This document shows positions 11,325-20,661 of a stretch of 64,000 nucleotides of DNA, piece by piece. Under the pieces are notes generated by a model. That model worked only from the letters and a program-made list of their open reading frames with translations, ran no database searches and was not told the origin of the DNA. The first letter of the stretch is position 1. Every line of letters starts with the position of its first letter. This DNA is from Ornithinimicrobium avium (lineage in GTDB: Bacteria > Actinomycetota > Actinomycetes > Actinomycetales > Dermatophilaceae), in contig NZ_CP031229.1 of the NCBI RefSeq assembly GCF_003351765.1, forward strand, positions 248,001 through 312,000, in the 5' to 3' direction. Both the position numbers and the translations under genes were made by a program.

Positions 11325-11366
11325 GAGCGGCCGTCCAGCATCGAGCCCGGGGAGGTGAGCAGGACC

Positions 11367-12383
11367 ATGAGCGACGACCGTCGCCTCGACGTGCTGCGTG
11401 CCATCGTCCAGGACTACGTGCGCACCTCGGAACCGGTCGGGTCCAAGGCGCTCCTCGAGCGGCACGAGCTCGGCGTCTCCGCCGCGACCGTGCGCAACGA
11501 CATGGCCCTGCTCGAGGACGAGGGGCTGATCACCGCGCCGCATACCAGCGCCGGGCGGGTCCCGACCGACGCCGGCTACCGCCTCTTCGTCGATCGGCTC
11601 TCCTCGGTCAAGCCGCTGACCCGGGCAGAGCGCACCGCCATCCAGCGCTTCCTCGACGGGGCCGTCGACCTCGACGACGTCGTGGCGCGCACGACCCGGC
11701 TGCTGTCCAGCCTGACCCACCAGGTCGCGGTCATGCAGTACCCGAGCCTGTCCCGCTCCACCGTCCGTCACGTCGAGCTGGTGCCGGTCGGCGGCGGCCG
11801 CCTCATGATCGTGCTCATCGTCAACACCGGACGGGTCGAGCAGCGGGTCGTCGACGTCGGCCGCGACCTCGCCGACGCCGAGGACCTCGTCGCCGACCTC
11901 CGCTCACGGGTCAACGCCGAGGTCGCCGGGCTCGCGCTGACGGCGGCACCGACGCGGATGGCCGCGGTGGTGGACGCGGTCGACCCGCTCGACCGGCCGG
12001 TCGCCGAGTCGGTGGCCGCCGCGCTGGGTGAGGCCCTCCAGGAGGAGACCGAGGAACGTGTGGTCCTCTCCGGCACGGCCAACCTCGCCCGGGTCGGCAG
12101 CGACTTCCCGACCTCCCTGTCCCTGGTCCTCGACGCGCTCGAGGAGCACGTCGTGCTGCTGCGCCTGATGGGCGGCCTGACCGCCGGGGACGGCGAGCAC
12201 GTCGCCGTGAGCATCGGCGCGGAGAACGCCTACGTCCCCCTGCAGACCACCTCCGTGGTCACCAGCAGGTACGGCGTGGCCGGCGGCCTCGGCGTCGTCG
12301 GTCCCACCCGCATGGACTACCCGCAGGCGATGGCGTCGGTGCGCGCCGTGGCCCGCTACGTGGCCGAGATCCTGGACGGATGA
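11367..12383 (+). CDS. hrcA: heat-inducible transcription repressor HrcA
   Basis: Represses class I heat-shock genes by binding CIRCE; GroEL keeps it active. The 338-residue protein has the N-terminal winged helix (RRLDVLRAIVQDYVRTSEPVGSKAL, then VSAATVRNDMALLEDEGLI as the recognition region), the HTSAGRVPTDAGYR signature, the inserted GAF-like middle, and the terminal VVGPTRMDYPQAMASVRAVA motif. The ATG follows GGGGAGGTGAG. It is the first gene of a run reaching era, with a CIRCE in its promoter. Confidence 0.95.
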   Translation: MSDDRRLDVLRAIVQDYVRTSEPVGSKALLERHELGVSAATVRNDMALLEDEGLITAPHTSAGRVPTDAGYRLFVDRLSSVKPLTRAERTAIQRFLDGAVDLDDVVARTTRLLSSLTHQVAVMQYPSLSRSTVRHVELVPVGGGRLMIVLIVNTGRVEQRVVDVGRDLADAEDLVADLRSRVNAEVAGLALTAAPTRMAAVVDAVDPLDRPVAESVAAALGEALQEETEERVVLSGTANLARVGSDFPTSLSLVLDALEEHVVLLRLMGGLTAGDGEHVAVSIGAENAYVPLQTTSVVTSRYGVAGGLGVVGPTRMDYPQAMASVRAVARYVAEILDG

Positions 12384-12474
12384 CCACGACCCGTGGGCGC
12401 ACGGCATACCCGGGCGCCCCAGACCGTTGCACCCCTGAGCCCAGAACCACACCGACCCGAGGACCTGTCACGCC

Positions 12475-13602
12475 GTGAACGACTACTACGCCGACCTGGG
12501 AGTCTCCCGCGACGCCAGCGCGGAGGACATCAAGAGGGCCTACCGCAAGAAGGCCCGCCAGCTGCACCCCGACGTCAACCCTGGCGCTGAGGCGGAGTCG
12601 GAGTTCAAGCGGGTCTCGCAGGCCTACGACGTGCTCTCCGACGACGGCAAGCGGGCCGCCTACGACCGCGGTCAGGACCCCTACGGCGGCGCGAGCGGCG
12701 GCTTCGGCCAGGGCTTCACCTTCAGCGACATCATGGACGCCTTCTTCGGCGGGACGGCCGCGGGCTCCCGCGGCCCGCGCTCGCGGGTGCAGCGCGGCCA
12801 CGACGCGCTGGTCCGTCTGGACGTCGACCTGCGCACCGCCGTGTTCGGAGGGGAGGAGACGCTCACCATCGACACCGCGATCCGGTGCAGCACCTGCACC
12901 GGGTCCGGCGCGCAGCCCGGCAGCGGCACCCGCACCTGCGAGGTGTGCGCCGGCCGGGGGGAGGTGCAGCAGGTCCAGCGCTCGTTCCTCGGCCAGGTCA
13001 TGACCTCCCGGCCCTGCCAGGCGTGCCGAGGCTACGGCGACGTGATCGAGCACCCGTGCTTCGACTGCTCGGGGGAGGGCCGTGTGCGCACCCGGCGCGA
13101 CCTCACGCTCAAGGTGCCCGGCGGCGTCGACAGCGGCACCCGCATCCAGCTGGCGGGCGAGGGCGAGGCGGGTCCCTACGGGGGAGCCCCCGGTGACCTC
13201 TACGTCGAGGTGGCCGTGGAGCCGCACGACACCTTCGCCCGTCGCGGCGACGACCTGCACTGCACGGTCGAGCTGCCGATGACCGCCGCGGCGCTGGGCG
13301 CGACCCTGCCGGTGGAGACCTTCGACGGACCGACCGAGATCGACGTCGAGGAGGGCACCCAGCCGGGCGAGACGGTGACCCTGGCGGAGCACGGGGTGAC
13401 GCACCTGCGCGGCGGCGGCCGCGGCGACCTCGTGGTGCACCTGGACGTCCGCACGCCGACCCGGCTCACCGAGGAGCAGCGCGAGCTGCTGGCCCGGCTG
13501 GCCGAGGACCGGGGGGAGTCGCGCCCGGAGGCCCGGATGGCCGCGGCCGGGCACGGACACGGCCGCGCCGGCAAGTTCTGGGACGCCCTGCGGGGCCGCT
13601 GA
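12475..13602 (+). CDS. dnaJ: chaperone protein DnaJ (DnaJ2 type)
   Basis: Hsp40 co-chaperone that delivers clients to DnaK and stimulates its ATPase. The 375-residue protein shows a J domain with the HPD tripeptide (residues ~34-36), a Gly/Phe-rich linker (GGASGGFGQGF), a zinc domain with four CxxCxGxG-type repeats (CSTCTGSG, CEVCAGRG, CQACRGYG, CFDCSGEG), and the C-terminal substrate domains. Pairing with hrcA rather than dnaK marks it as the second actinobacterial DnaJ. The GTG start has no strong ribosome site. rsmE follows 10 nt after the stop. Confidence 0.95.
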   Translation: MNDYYADLGVSRDASAEDIKRAYRKKARQLHPDVNPGAEAESEFKRVSQAYDVLSDDGKRAAYDRGQDPYGGASGGFGQGFTFSDIMDAFFGGTAAGSRGPRSRVQRGHDALVRLDVDLRTAVFGGEETLTIDTAIRCSTCTGSGAQPGSGTRTCEVCAGRGEVQQVQRSFLGQVMTSRPCQACRGYGDVIEHPCFDCSGEGRVRTRRDLTLKVPGGVDSGTRIQLAGEGEAGPYGGAPGDLYVEVAVEPHDTFARRGDDLHCTVELPMTAAALGATLPVETFDGPTEIDVEEGTQPGETVTLAEHGVTHLRGGGRGDLVVHLDVRTPTRLTEEQRELLARLAEDRGESRPEARMAAAGHGHGRAGKFWDALRGR

Positions 13603-13612
13603 CGGCACGTCC

Positions 13613-14350
13613 GTGAGCGCACCCCTCTTCCTCGTCGGGCCCGGAGCCCTGCCTGACGGCACCACCACGGTCCACCTCGACGGCGCCGAGGGTCGGCATG
13701 CCGCCGACGTGCAACGGCTCGCCCCGGGCGAGACCGTGCTGCTCGCCGACGGCGCCGGCCGGGTCGCGCGGTGCACCGTGACCACCGCGCACCGCGGTGC
13801 GCTCGACCTGGCCGTCGAGGAGCTGCGTGACGAGCCCGAGCCCGCCCGGCGGCTGGTCCTGGTCCAGGCACTGGCCAAGGGGGAGCGCGACCTGCTCGCC
13901 GTCGAGTCGGCCACCGAGCTCGACGTCGACGAGGTCGTCCCCTGGCAGGCGGACCGCTCGATCGTGCGCTGGCGCGGCGAACGGGGCGAGAAGTCCCGCC
14001 GCCGCTGGCAGCGGACCGCGGTCGCGGCCACCAAGCAGTCGCGCCGGGCACGCGTGCCGCACGTCGCCGAGCCGGTCGGCCGGGCGGACCTGGTCGGGCG
14101 CGTCCGCGGTGCCGCCCTGACCATCGTCCTGCACGAGGAGGCCGACGCGGCGCTCACCGGCGTGAGCCTGCCGGAGCAGGGGGAGGTGCTGCTGGTCGTC
14201 GGTCCCGAGGGTGGCGTCTCCCCGGACGAGCTCGACGCCCTGACCGGCGCCGGCGCCCAGCCGGTGCGCCTCGGCCGCACCGTGCTGCGGACCTCGACGG
14301 CGGGCGCCGCGGCGCTGGCCTCGCTGCACACCCTCGGGGGCTGGCGGTGA
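13613..14350 (+). CDS. rsmE: 16S rRNA (uracil(1498)-N3)-methyltransferase
   Basis: Methylates U1498 of 16S rRNA in the assembled 30S subunit with SAM. The 245-residue SPOUT protein has an N-terminal PUA-like part (GRHAADVQRLAPGETVLLADGAG) and the trefoil-knot core LVVGPEGGVSPDELDAL followed by VRLGRTVLRTSTAG, the family's SAM-binding signatures. LVQALAKGERDLLAVESATELDVDEVVPW is the characteristic central block. Its stop overlaps the GTG of the following MFS gene (GTGA). Confidence 0.95.
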   Translation: MSAPLFLVGPGALPDGTTTVHLDGAEGRHAADVQRLAPGETVLLADGAGRVARCTVTTAHRGALDLAVEELRDEPEPARRLVLVQALAKGERDLLAVESATELDVDEVVPWQADRSIVRWRGERGEKSRRRWQRTAVAATKQSRRARVPHVAEPVGRADLVGRVRGAALTIVLHEEADAALTGVSLPEQGEVLLVVGPEGGVSPDELDALTGAGAQPVRLGRTVLRTSTAGAAALASLHTLGGWR

Positions 14351-15720
14351 GCGTGAGCGCGGGGCCCCCGCTCGTCGCCGACGAGGTGCCGCGCTCGATC
14401 TTCTCGCCGGGCCTGCGCAGCGCCTCCGTGGGTGCGGCCGCACTCATCGCCCTGCTGGCCCTGGAGTACATCGCCGTCGGTGCCGCGATGCCGACGATCG
14501 CCGCGGACCTGGACGGCTACCACCTCTACAACATGGCCTTCGGCGCCACCGTGGCCAGCAGCGTCGTGGGGATGATCGTCGGCGGCTGGTGGAGCGACCG
14601 AGCCGGGCCGCGCCGGGTGACCGTGGTCGGTGTCCTGCTCTTCACGGTGGGGCTCGTGCTGGCCGGGCTCGCGCTGTCGATGGAGGTCTTCGTCGCCGGC
14701 CGCGCCGTCCAGGGCCTGGGCAGCGGGCTGACGACGGTGGCCGTCTACGTCGTCATCGCCCAGCGCATCCCGGACGCGCGACGCCCCGCGGTGTTCTCCC
14801 TGCTGGCGGCGGCCTGGGTGGTCCCCGGGCTCGCCGGCCCGCTGCTCACCGGCCTCATCGTCGAGCACCTCAGCTGGCACTGGGTCTTCCTCGGCGTGGC
14901 GCCCTTCGCGCTGCTGTCCCTCCTCGTCTTCTGGCGCGCGCTGCGCGCCACCCACGCTGGCGAGGAGACCCCCTTCCTGCGCCCCTCGACGATCCTGTGG
15001 GCGATCGTGGCGGCCCTCGGCGTCGGCGTGCTCAACCTCGCCGGTGAGCGGGTCGAGGGGGCGGAGCGCCTCATCGGGCCGCTGGTCCTGCTGGTGGTGG
15101 CCGTCGCCAGCTGGCGGCTGCTGCCGGTGGGCACGCTCTACCTGGCGCGGGGCCTGCCCTCGGTGATCGCGGTGCGCGCGGCGATGGGCGGCTCGTTCCT
15201 GGCGGCCGAGGCCTACCTGCCGCTCATGCTGCGCGACGAGCACGGCTACTCGCCGGCCCGGGCCGGCGGGGTGCTGGCCGTCGCGTCCGTGGCCTGGGCG
15301 CTCGGCTCGTGGGTGCAGGGTCGCCTCGGCGAGACCGTGGACCGCTACCGGCTGATGAGGGCGGGCGTGAGCGTCTTCGCGGTCATGATGGTGCTGCTCG
15401 CGGTGGCGGTCTGGGCCTCCTGGCCCGGCTGGGTGCCGATCCTCGTCTACGGCCTGGCGACGCTCGGGGTCGGGCTCGCCTATCCGACGACGACGCTGCT
15501 GGTCATGCGACTGTCACCCGACGCCGAGATCGGACGCAACTCCTCGGCGCTGCAGGTCGGCGAGTCGCTCACCGGGGCCGTCGCGCTGGCCCTGACCGGG
15601 GTGGTCTTCGGCTACTTCTACGCCACCCTGCCGCACGTGTCCTTCGTCGGCACGCTCGTCGTCGCCGCGCTGGTCGGCTCGGTCGCGGTGGCTGCGGCGG
15701 CGCGCTCGCGGCCGGCGTGA
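14347..15720 (+). CDS. MFS transporter
   Basis: A 457-residue major facilitator with about 14 hydrophobic segments. The cytoplasmic loop GGWWSDRAGPRRVTVVG after the second segment matches the MFS motif A, and GRAVQGLGSGLTTVAVYVVIAQRIP matches the motif-B/C region of drug/proton antiporters (DHA-type). Substrate is not predictable. It starts inside the rsmE stop and is thus coupled to the heat-shock/RNA-maturation operon, an unusual guest in this conserved run. phoH begins 53 nt further on behind its own TAGACT box, so the operon may be re-initiated there. Confidence 0.85.
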   Translation: MSVSAGPPLVADEVPRSIFSPGLRSASVGAAALIALLALEYIAVGAAMPTIAADLDGYHLYNMAFGATVASSVVGMIVGGWWSDRAGPRRVTVVGVLLFTVGLVLAGLALSMEVFVAGRAVQGLGSGLTTVAVYVVIAQRIPDARRPAVFSLLAAAWVVPGLAGPLLTGLIVEHLSWHWVFLGVAPFALLSLLVFWRALRATHAGEETPFLRPSTILWAIVAALGVGVLNLAGERVEGAERLIGPLVLLVVAVASWRLLPVGTLYLARGLPSVIAVRAAMGGSFLAAEAYLPLMLRDEHGYSPARAGGVLAVASVAWALGSWVQGRLGETVDRYRLMRAGVSVFAVMMVLLAVAVWASWPGWVPILVYGLATLGVGLAYPTTTLLVMRLSPDAEIGRNSSALQVGESLTGAVALALTGVVFGYFYATLPHVSFVGTLVVAALVGSVAVAAAARSRPA

Positions 15721-15773
15721 GGGCCGCCGTCGTCGCCGCCGTACCCGCGAGCCCCGCATAGACTGGGAGCACG

Positions 15774-16784
15774 ATGACAGACACGCAGCCGGAGCGCCGG
15801 ACCGTCCCCACCCATACCGTCGTGGTCCCGGACGACGTGCCCATGGTGGCGCTCCTGGGGCCCCGTGACGAGCTCCTGCGCACGATCGAGCGCGCCTTCC
15901 CCAAGGTCGACGTCCACGTGCGCGGCAACGAGTTCCGGCTCGCCGGGGACTCCGGGGAGATGGCCCTCGTCGAACGGCTCGTCGACGAGCTGCTCGAGGT
16001 CGCCGGCGCGGGCCAGCCGCTGAACCGGGAGGCGGTCGAGCGCGCGATCGGTATGCTGCGCGCCTCCACCTCCGAGCGGCCCGCCGACGTGCTGACCATG
16101 AACATCGTCTCCAGCCGCGGGCGCACCATCCGGCCCAAGACCCTCAACCAGAAGCACTACGTCGACGCCATCGACCGCAACACGATCGTCTTCGGCCTGG
16201 GGCCCGCCGGCACGGGCAAGACCTACCTGGCGATGGCCAAGGCGGTGGCCGCCCTGCAGGCCAAGGAGGTCAACCGGATCATCCTGACCCGGCCCGCGGT
16301 GGAGGCGGGGGAGAAGCTCGGCTTCCTGCCCGGCACGCTGACCGACAAGATCGACCCCTACCTGCGCCCCCTCTACGACGCGCTGCACGACATGGTGGAC
16401 CCCGACTCGATCCCGCGGCTGATGGCCGCCGGCACGATCGAGGTCGCACCGCTGGCGTTCATGCGGGGCCGCAGCCTCAACTCTGCCTTCATCATCCTGG
16501 ACGAGGCGCAGAACACCTCCCCGGAGCAGATGAAGATGTTCCTGACCCGGCTCGGCTTCGCCTCCCGGATGGTGGTCACCGGCGACACCACCCAGGTGGA
16601 CCTGCCGGGCGGCACGCGCTCCGGCCTCAACGTCGTGCGCGAGATCCTCGACGGCGTGGAGGACATCCACTTCGCCGAGCTCACCAGCCAGGACGTCGTC
16701 CGGCACCGGCTGGTCAGCGAGATCGTGGACGCCTACGGCCGCTACGACGCCAGCCACGGCGGGGGACGACGGGGTCAGGCGTGA
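15774..16784 (+). CDS. phoH: PhoH-like ATPase
   Basis: A cytosolic P-loop ATPase of the PhoH family, linked to RNA metabolism with YbeY. The 336-residue protein has an N-terminal KH-like region (VHVRGNEFRLAG), Walker A GPAGTGKTYLA (residues ~143-153), the TRPAVEAGEKLGFLPGTL signature, Walker B FIILDEAQNTSPEQ and the VTGDTTQVDLP motif. TAGACT with GGGAG lies just before the ATG. The stop overlaps the GTG of ybeY by four bases, the standard gene pair. Confidence 0.95.
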   Translation: MTDTQPERRTVPTHTVVVPDDVPMVALLGPRDELLRTIERAFPKVDVHVRGNEFRLAGDSGEMALVERLVDELLEVAGAGQPLNREAVERAIGMLRASTSERPADVLTMNIVSSRGRTIRPKTLNQKHYVDAIDRNTIVFGLGPAGTGKTYLAMAKAVAALQAKEVNRIILTRPAVEAGEKLGFLPGTLTDKIDPYLRPLYDALHDMVDPDSIPRLMAAGTIEVAPLAFMRGRSLNSAFIILDEAQNTSPEQMKMFLTRLGFASRMVVTGDTTQVDLPGGTRSGLNVVREILDGVEDIHFAELTSQDVVRHRLVSEIVDAYGRYDASHGGGRRGQA

Positions 16785-17281
16785 GCGTCGAGATCCTCAA
16801 CGAGTCGGGGGAGGTCCCCTCCCCGGTGCCCGAGCAGGAGCTGGCCGACCTGGGCCGCCACGTCCTGCAGGAGCTGCGCGTGCACCCGCTCGCCGAGCTG
16901 ACGATCACGCTCGTGGACGAGGGCGCGATGGCCGCGCTGCACGAGCGGTGGATGGACCTGCCCGGCCCCACGGACGTGATGAGCTTCCCGATGGACGAGC
17001 TGCGTCCGGGGGGCGAGGACGAGGAGCTGGCCGAGGGGGTGCTGGGCGACGTCGTGCTCTGCCCGGCCGTCGCCCGGCGCCAGGCCGCGGCGGCCGGCCA
17101 CGCCGTCGGGGACGAGCTGCTCCTGCTCAGCACCCACGGGATCCTGCACCTGCTCGGCTTCGACCACGCCGAGCCGGCGCAGGAGCGGGAGATGTTCGAC
17201 CTGCAGCGCACGCTGCTGCTCACCTTCCTCGCCGCCCGGGGGAGGACCACCACCGCCGCACCGGAGGCCGGTCGCGCATGA
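16781..17281 (+). CDS. ybeY: endoribonuclease YbeY
   Basis: Single-strand endoribonuclease for 16S rRNA 3'-end maturation and late 70S quality control. The 166-residue protein carries the zinc-binding signature HGILHLLGFDH (three histidines) and the conserved DVMSFPMDE and LGDVVLC strands. It is translationally coupled on both sides: its GTG overlaps the phoH stop and its stop overlaps the ATG of the CorC-like gene (ATGA). Confidence 0.95.
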   Translation: MSVEILNESGEVPSPVPEQELADLGRHVLQELRVHPLAELTITLVDEGAMAALHERWMDLPGPTDVMSFPMDELRPGGEDEELAEGVLGDVVLCPAVARRQAAAAGHAVGDELLLLSTHGILHLLGFDHAEPAQEREMFDLQRTLLLTFLAARGRTTTAAPEAGRA

Positions 17282-18663
17282 CCGCGCTCGTCCTGGTCGC
17301 GATCCTGACCACGGTCGTCACCTTCCTCCTCGCGGCCGGGGAGACCGCCCTGATCCGGACCGGGCGGCACCGCGCCGAGCAGCTGCTCGAGGAGGGGCGC
17401 AGGGGGGCCGGGGCCCTGGTGCGGATCAGCGTCGACGCCTCGCCCTACCTGGCCGTGGCCACCTTCGTCCGGGTCACCGCCGAGGCGGCGACCGCCGTGG
17501 CGGTGACCGTCGCGGTGGACATGGTCGCCGACTCGCACTGGCAGACCGCACTCGTGGCCACCGCCATCATGGCCGTCGTCTCCTTCGTCGTCGTGGGCGT
17601 CTCCCCGCGCACCCTGGGCCGCCGGCACGTCGAGTCGGTCGCGCTGCTGGCCGCTCCCGTCGTCCGGCTGCTGCGGGTCTTCCTGGGCCCGGTGGCCAAG
17701 CTGCTGGTCGTCTTCGGCAACGCGGTGACGCCGGGCCGCGGCTATGCCGAGGGTCCTTTCTCCTCGGAGTCCGAGCTGCGCGACCTGGTCGACCTGGCCG
17801 GCGAGTCCGCGCTCATCGAGGAGGACGAGCGGGAGATGATCCACTCGATCTTCGAGCTCGGCGACACCGTCGCCCGCGAGGTCATGGTGCCGCGCCCCGA
17901 CCTCGTCTCGATCAAGGCGGAGAAGGTGCTGCGTCAGGCGATGTCCCTCTTCCTGCGCTCCGGGTTCTCCCGCGTCCCCGTCGTCGGCGAGGACGCCGAC
18001 GACGTGCTGGGCATGCTCTACCTCAAGGACGTCGCGCGCCAGGTCAACTCCAACTCCGGGTCGGCCCGCACCGTGCCCGTCACCGAGGTGATGCGGCCGG
18101 TCCAACGGGTGCCGGAGATGAAGCGCGTGGACGACCTGCTCCGAGAGATGCAGCAGGCTCGCCAGCACGTGGCCATCGTCATCGACGAGTACGGCGGCAC
18201 CGCGGGACTGGTCACCATCGAGGACATCCTGGAGGAGATCGTCGGGGAGATCACCGACGAGTACGACCGCGACCACGTCGAGGTCGAGACTCTCGCGGCC
18301 GAGGACGGCACCGACGTCGTCCGGGTCCCGGCCAGCCTTCCCGTCGACGACCTGGCGCAGATGTTCGACGTGGAGATCGAGTCCGAGGACGTCGACTCCG
18401 TCGGCGGTCTCCTCGCCACCGTCATCGGGCGTGTCCCGATCCAGGGTGCCGTGGGCCTGGTCGGCGGCCTGGAGCTGACCGCCGAGCGGATGGCCGGCCG
18501 TCGCCGGCGGGTCGCGACCGTCCTGGTCCGCAGGCTGCCCGAGACCGACCCGGGGAGCCGGGACTCCGACCACGACGAGCCCGAGGACGGGCCCGACGCC
18601 ACACCAGGGCGGCCCCGGGCCACCGACGGCCCCGAGACCACGGAGGTGACCCGTGCCCGCTGA
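17278..18663 (+). CDS. hemolysin C/CorC-type membrane protein with CBS pair
   Basis: A 461-residue protein of the CNNM/CorC group, associated with divalent cation efflux or binding. The N-terminal DUF21 domain has roughly four membrane segments within residues 1-140, including VLVAILTTVVTFLLAAGETALI. Two CBS motifs follow (IFELGDTVAREVMVPRPDLV..., VTEVMRPVQRVPEM... to VIDEYGGTAGLVTIEDILEEIVGEI), then a CorC_HlyC domain (LPVDDLAQMFDVEI... VGGLLATVIGRVP). A disordered acidic tail ends it. It overlaps ybeY by four bases and era by eleven. Confidence 0.9.
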   Translation: MTALVLVAILTTVVTFLLAAGETALIRTGRHRAEQLLEEGRRGAGALVRISVDASPYLAVATFVRVTAEAATAVAVTVAVDMVADSHWQTALVATAIMAVVSFVVVGVSPRTLGRRHVESVALLAAPVVRLLRVFLGPVAKLLVVFGNAVTPGRGYAEGPFSSESELRDLVDLAGESALIEEDEREMIHSIFELGDTVAREVMVPRPDLVSIKAEKVLRQAMSLFLRSGFSRVPVVGEDADDVLGMLYLKDVARQVNSNSGSARTVPVTEVMRPVQRVPEMKRVDDLLREMQQARQHVAIVIDEYGGTAGLVTIEDILEEIVGEITDEYDRDHVEVETLAAEDGTDVVRVPASLPVDDLAQMFDVEIESEDVDSVGGLLATVIGRVPIQGAVGLVGGLELTAERMAGRRRRVATVLVRRLPETDPGSRDSDHDEPEDGPDATPGRPRATDGPETTEVTRAR

Positions 18664-19612
18664 CCACCCCGAGCACCCGGGCGACGACGCCGCAGGGCAG
18701 CAGACCGCATACCGCAGCGGGTTCGCCTGCCTGGTCGGACGCCCCAACGCGGGCAAGTCGACCCTGACCAACGCCCTCGTCGGCCAGAAGGTGGCGATCA
18801 CCTCCTCCAAGCCGCAGACCACGCGGCACACGATCCGGGGGATCCGCACCACCGACGAGTCCCAGCTCGTCCTCGTCGACACGCCGGGCCTGCACCGGCC
18901 GCGCTCCCTGCTCGGCCAGCGGCTCAACGACCTCGTGCGCGAGACGCTGCTGTCGGTGGACGTCATCGGCTTCTGCCTGCCGGCCGACCAGCGGATCGGG
19001 CCCGGTGACACCTTCATCGCCGGGGACCTGGCCGACCTGTACCGGGTGCGGCGGGTGCCTGTCGTGGCGATCGCGACCAAGGCCGACGCGGTCGACCGGG
19101 ACCGCCTGGCCGAGCATCTGGTCGCCATCGACCGGCTCGGCGACTGGGCGGCGATCATCCCGTGCTCCGCGGTGCGCGGCGACCAGGTGGAGGAGGTCGG
19201 CGACCTGCTGGCGTCCTACCTGCCGCCCTCGCCGATGCTCTACCCGGCCGACCAGGTCACCGACGAGCCGACCGTGGTGATGATCGCCGAGCTGGTGCGC
19301 GAGGCCGCGCTGGAGGGGGTGCGCGACGAGCTGCCGCACAGCCTGGCGGTGCAGGTCGAGGAGATCGTGGCGCGCGAGGACCGCCCCGAGGGCGACCCGA
19401 TGAGCGACGTGCGCGTCAACGTCTACGTCGAGCGGCCCAGCCAGAAGGCGATCGTCATCGGCCGTGGCGGCTCCCGTCTGCGGGACGTGGGGACGACCGC
19501 CCGGCGCGGCATCGAGCAGCTCCTCGGGCAGCGGGTCTACCTCGACCTGCACGTCAAGGTGGCCAAGGACTGGCAGCGCGACCCCAAGGCGCTGGACCGG
19601 CTGGGGTTCTGA
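18653..19612 (+). CDS. era: GTPase Era
   Basis: Binds the 3' end of 16S rRNA and couples 30S assembly to GTP state. The 319-residue protein has GRPNAGKST, the Era effector region SSKPQTTRHTIRGI, DTPGLH, a modified TKAD, and a C-terminal KH domain (RVNVYVERPSQKAIVIGRGGSRLRDVG). The GTG start lies inside the end of the CorC-like gene, in keeping with the coupled operon. No strong terminator follows; dhaK starts 38 nt later with its own -10-like CAGAGT. Confidence 0.95.
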   Translation: MPADHPEHPGDDAAGQQTAYRSGFACLVGRPNAGKSTLTNALVGQKVAITSSKPQTTRHTIRGIRTTDESQLVLVDTPGLHRPRSLLGQRLNDLVRETLLSVDVIGFCLPADQRIGPGDTFIAGDLADLYRVRRVPVVAIATKADAVDRDRLAEHLVAIDRLGDWAAIIPCSAVRGDQVEEVGDLLASYLPPSPMLYPADQVTDEPTVVMIAELVREAALEGVRDELPHSLAVQVEEIVAREDRPEGDPMSDVRVNVYVERPSQKAIVIGRGGSRLRDVGTTARRGIEQLLGQRVYLDLHVKVAKDWQRDPKALDRLGF

Positions 19613-19650
19613 CCAGGCCCGTCCCGCCCGCGGCGTGGCAGAGTGGGCGC

Positions 19651-20655
19651 ATGCAGAAGCTGCTCAACGACCCCGCGGACGCCGTGGTGGAGGCGCTGGC
19701 CGGGATGGCCGCCGCCCACCCCGACGACCTGGTGGTCGACCTCGGGCAGCGCGTGGTCAGCCGCCGCGGCGGGGCGGTGCCGGGCAAGGTGGGGCTGGTG
19801 TCCGGGGGCGGGTCGGGGCACGAGCCGCTGCACGCCGGCTATGTCGGAGTGGGCATGCTCGACGCCGCGGCCTGCGGGGAGGTCTTCACCTCCCCGGTGC
19901 CCGAGCAGCTCGTGGCGGCGCACCGCGTCGCCGACGGTGGAGCCGGGGTGCTGCACGTGGTGAAGAACTACACCGGCGACGTGCTCAACGCCCAGATGGC
20001 CCTCGAGCTGCTGGAGTCCGGGGACGGCCCGCAGGTCGAGGTGGTCGTCACCGACGACGACGTCGCCGTCGAGGACAGCCTCTCCACCGCCGGCCGTCGC
20101 GGGGTCGGCGGCACCGTGCTGCTGGAGAAGATCGTGGGTGCCGCGGCCGAGGAGGGGCGCGACCTGGCCGGCTGCACGGCCCTCGCCCGCGACGTCAACG
20201 CCCGGACCCGCTCCATGGGGGTGGCCCTCACCTCCTGCACGGTGCCGGCCGCCGGGGTGCCCACCTTCGAGCTGGAGGAGGGGCGGATGGAGCTCGGCAT
20301 CGGCATCCACGGCGAGCCGGGTCGCAGGCGGTTGCCCCTGGGCACCGCGCGCGAGGTCGCCGCGGACCTCGTCGGGCCGGTGGTGGAGGACCTCGGTCTG
20401 CGGCGCGGCGACGCGGTGCTGGCCCTGGTCAACGGGATGGGCGGCACCCCGCTGCTCGAGCTCTACCTGATGTGCCACGAGGTCCGGGACCTCCTGGACG
20501 GGGCCGGGGTCGGCCTGGCCCGTAGCCTGGTGGGCAACTACATCACCTCGCTGGAGATGGCCGGCTGCTCGGTCACCCTCCTGCGGGCCGACGACGAGGT
20601 CGTGAGGCTGTGGGACGCCCCCGTGGTGACCCCCGGCCTGCGATGGGGAGCATGA
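19651..20655 (+). CDS. dhaK: dihydroxyacetone kinase subunit DhaK
   Basis: Binds dihydroxyacetone covalently and receives phosphate from ADP-DhaL, giving dihydroxyacetone phosphate. The 334-residue protein has the family loop GLVSGGGSGHEPLHAGYVG, VVKNYTGDVLNAQMA, and ELGIGIHGEPG with the substrate histidine (HG). NGMGGTPLLELYL is also typical. It heads a three-gene set dhaK-dhaL-dhaM-HPr-EI with short gaps, and appears leaderless (CAGAGT 6 nt before the ATG). Confidence 0.95.
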   Translation: MQKLLNDPADAVVEALAGMAAAHPDDLVVDLGQRVVSRRGGAVPGKVGLVSGGGSGHEPLHAGYVGVGMLDAAACGEVFTSPVPEQLVAAHRVADGGAGVLHVVKNYTGDVLNAQMALELLESGDGPQVEVVVTDDDVAVEDSLSTAGRRGVGGTVLLEKIVGAAAEEGRDLAGCTALARDVNARTRSMGVALTSCTVPAAGVPTFELEEGRMELGIGIHGEPGRRRLPLGTAREVAADLVGPVVEDLGLRRGDAVLALVNGMGGTPLLELYLMCHEVRDLLDGAGVGLARSLVGNYITSLEMAGCSVTLLRADDEVVRLWDAPVVTPGLRWGA

Positions 20656-20661
20656 GGAGAC

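Noticed and set aside
12259..15243. 994-codon minus-strand frame across dnaJ, rsmE and the MFS gene
   Set aside because: Composition typical of a GC-rich antisense shadow; the plus strand carries three recognisable families.
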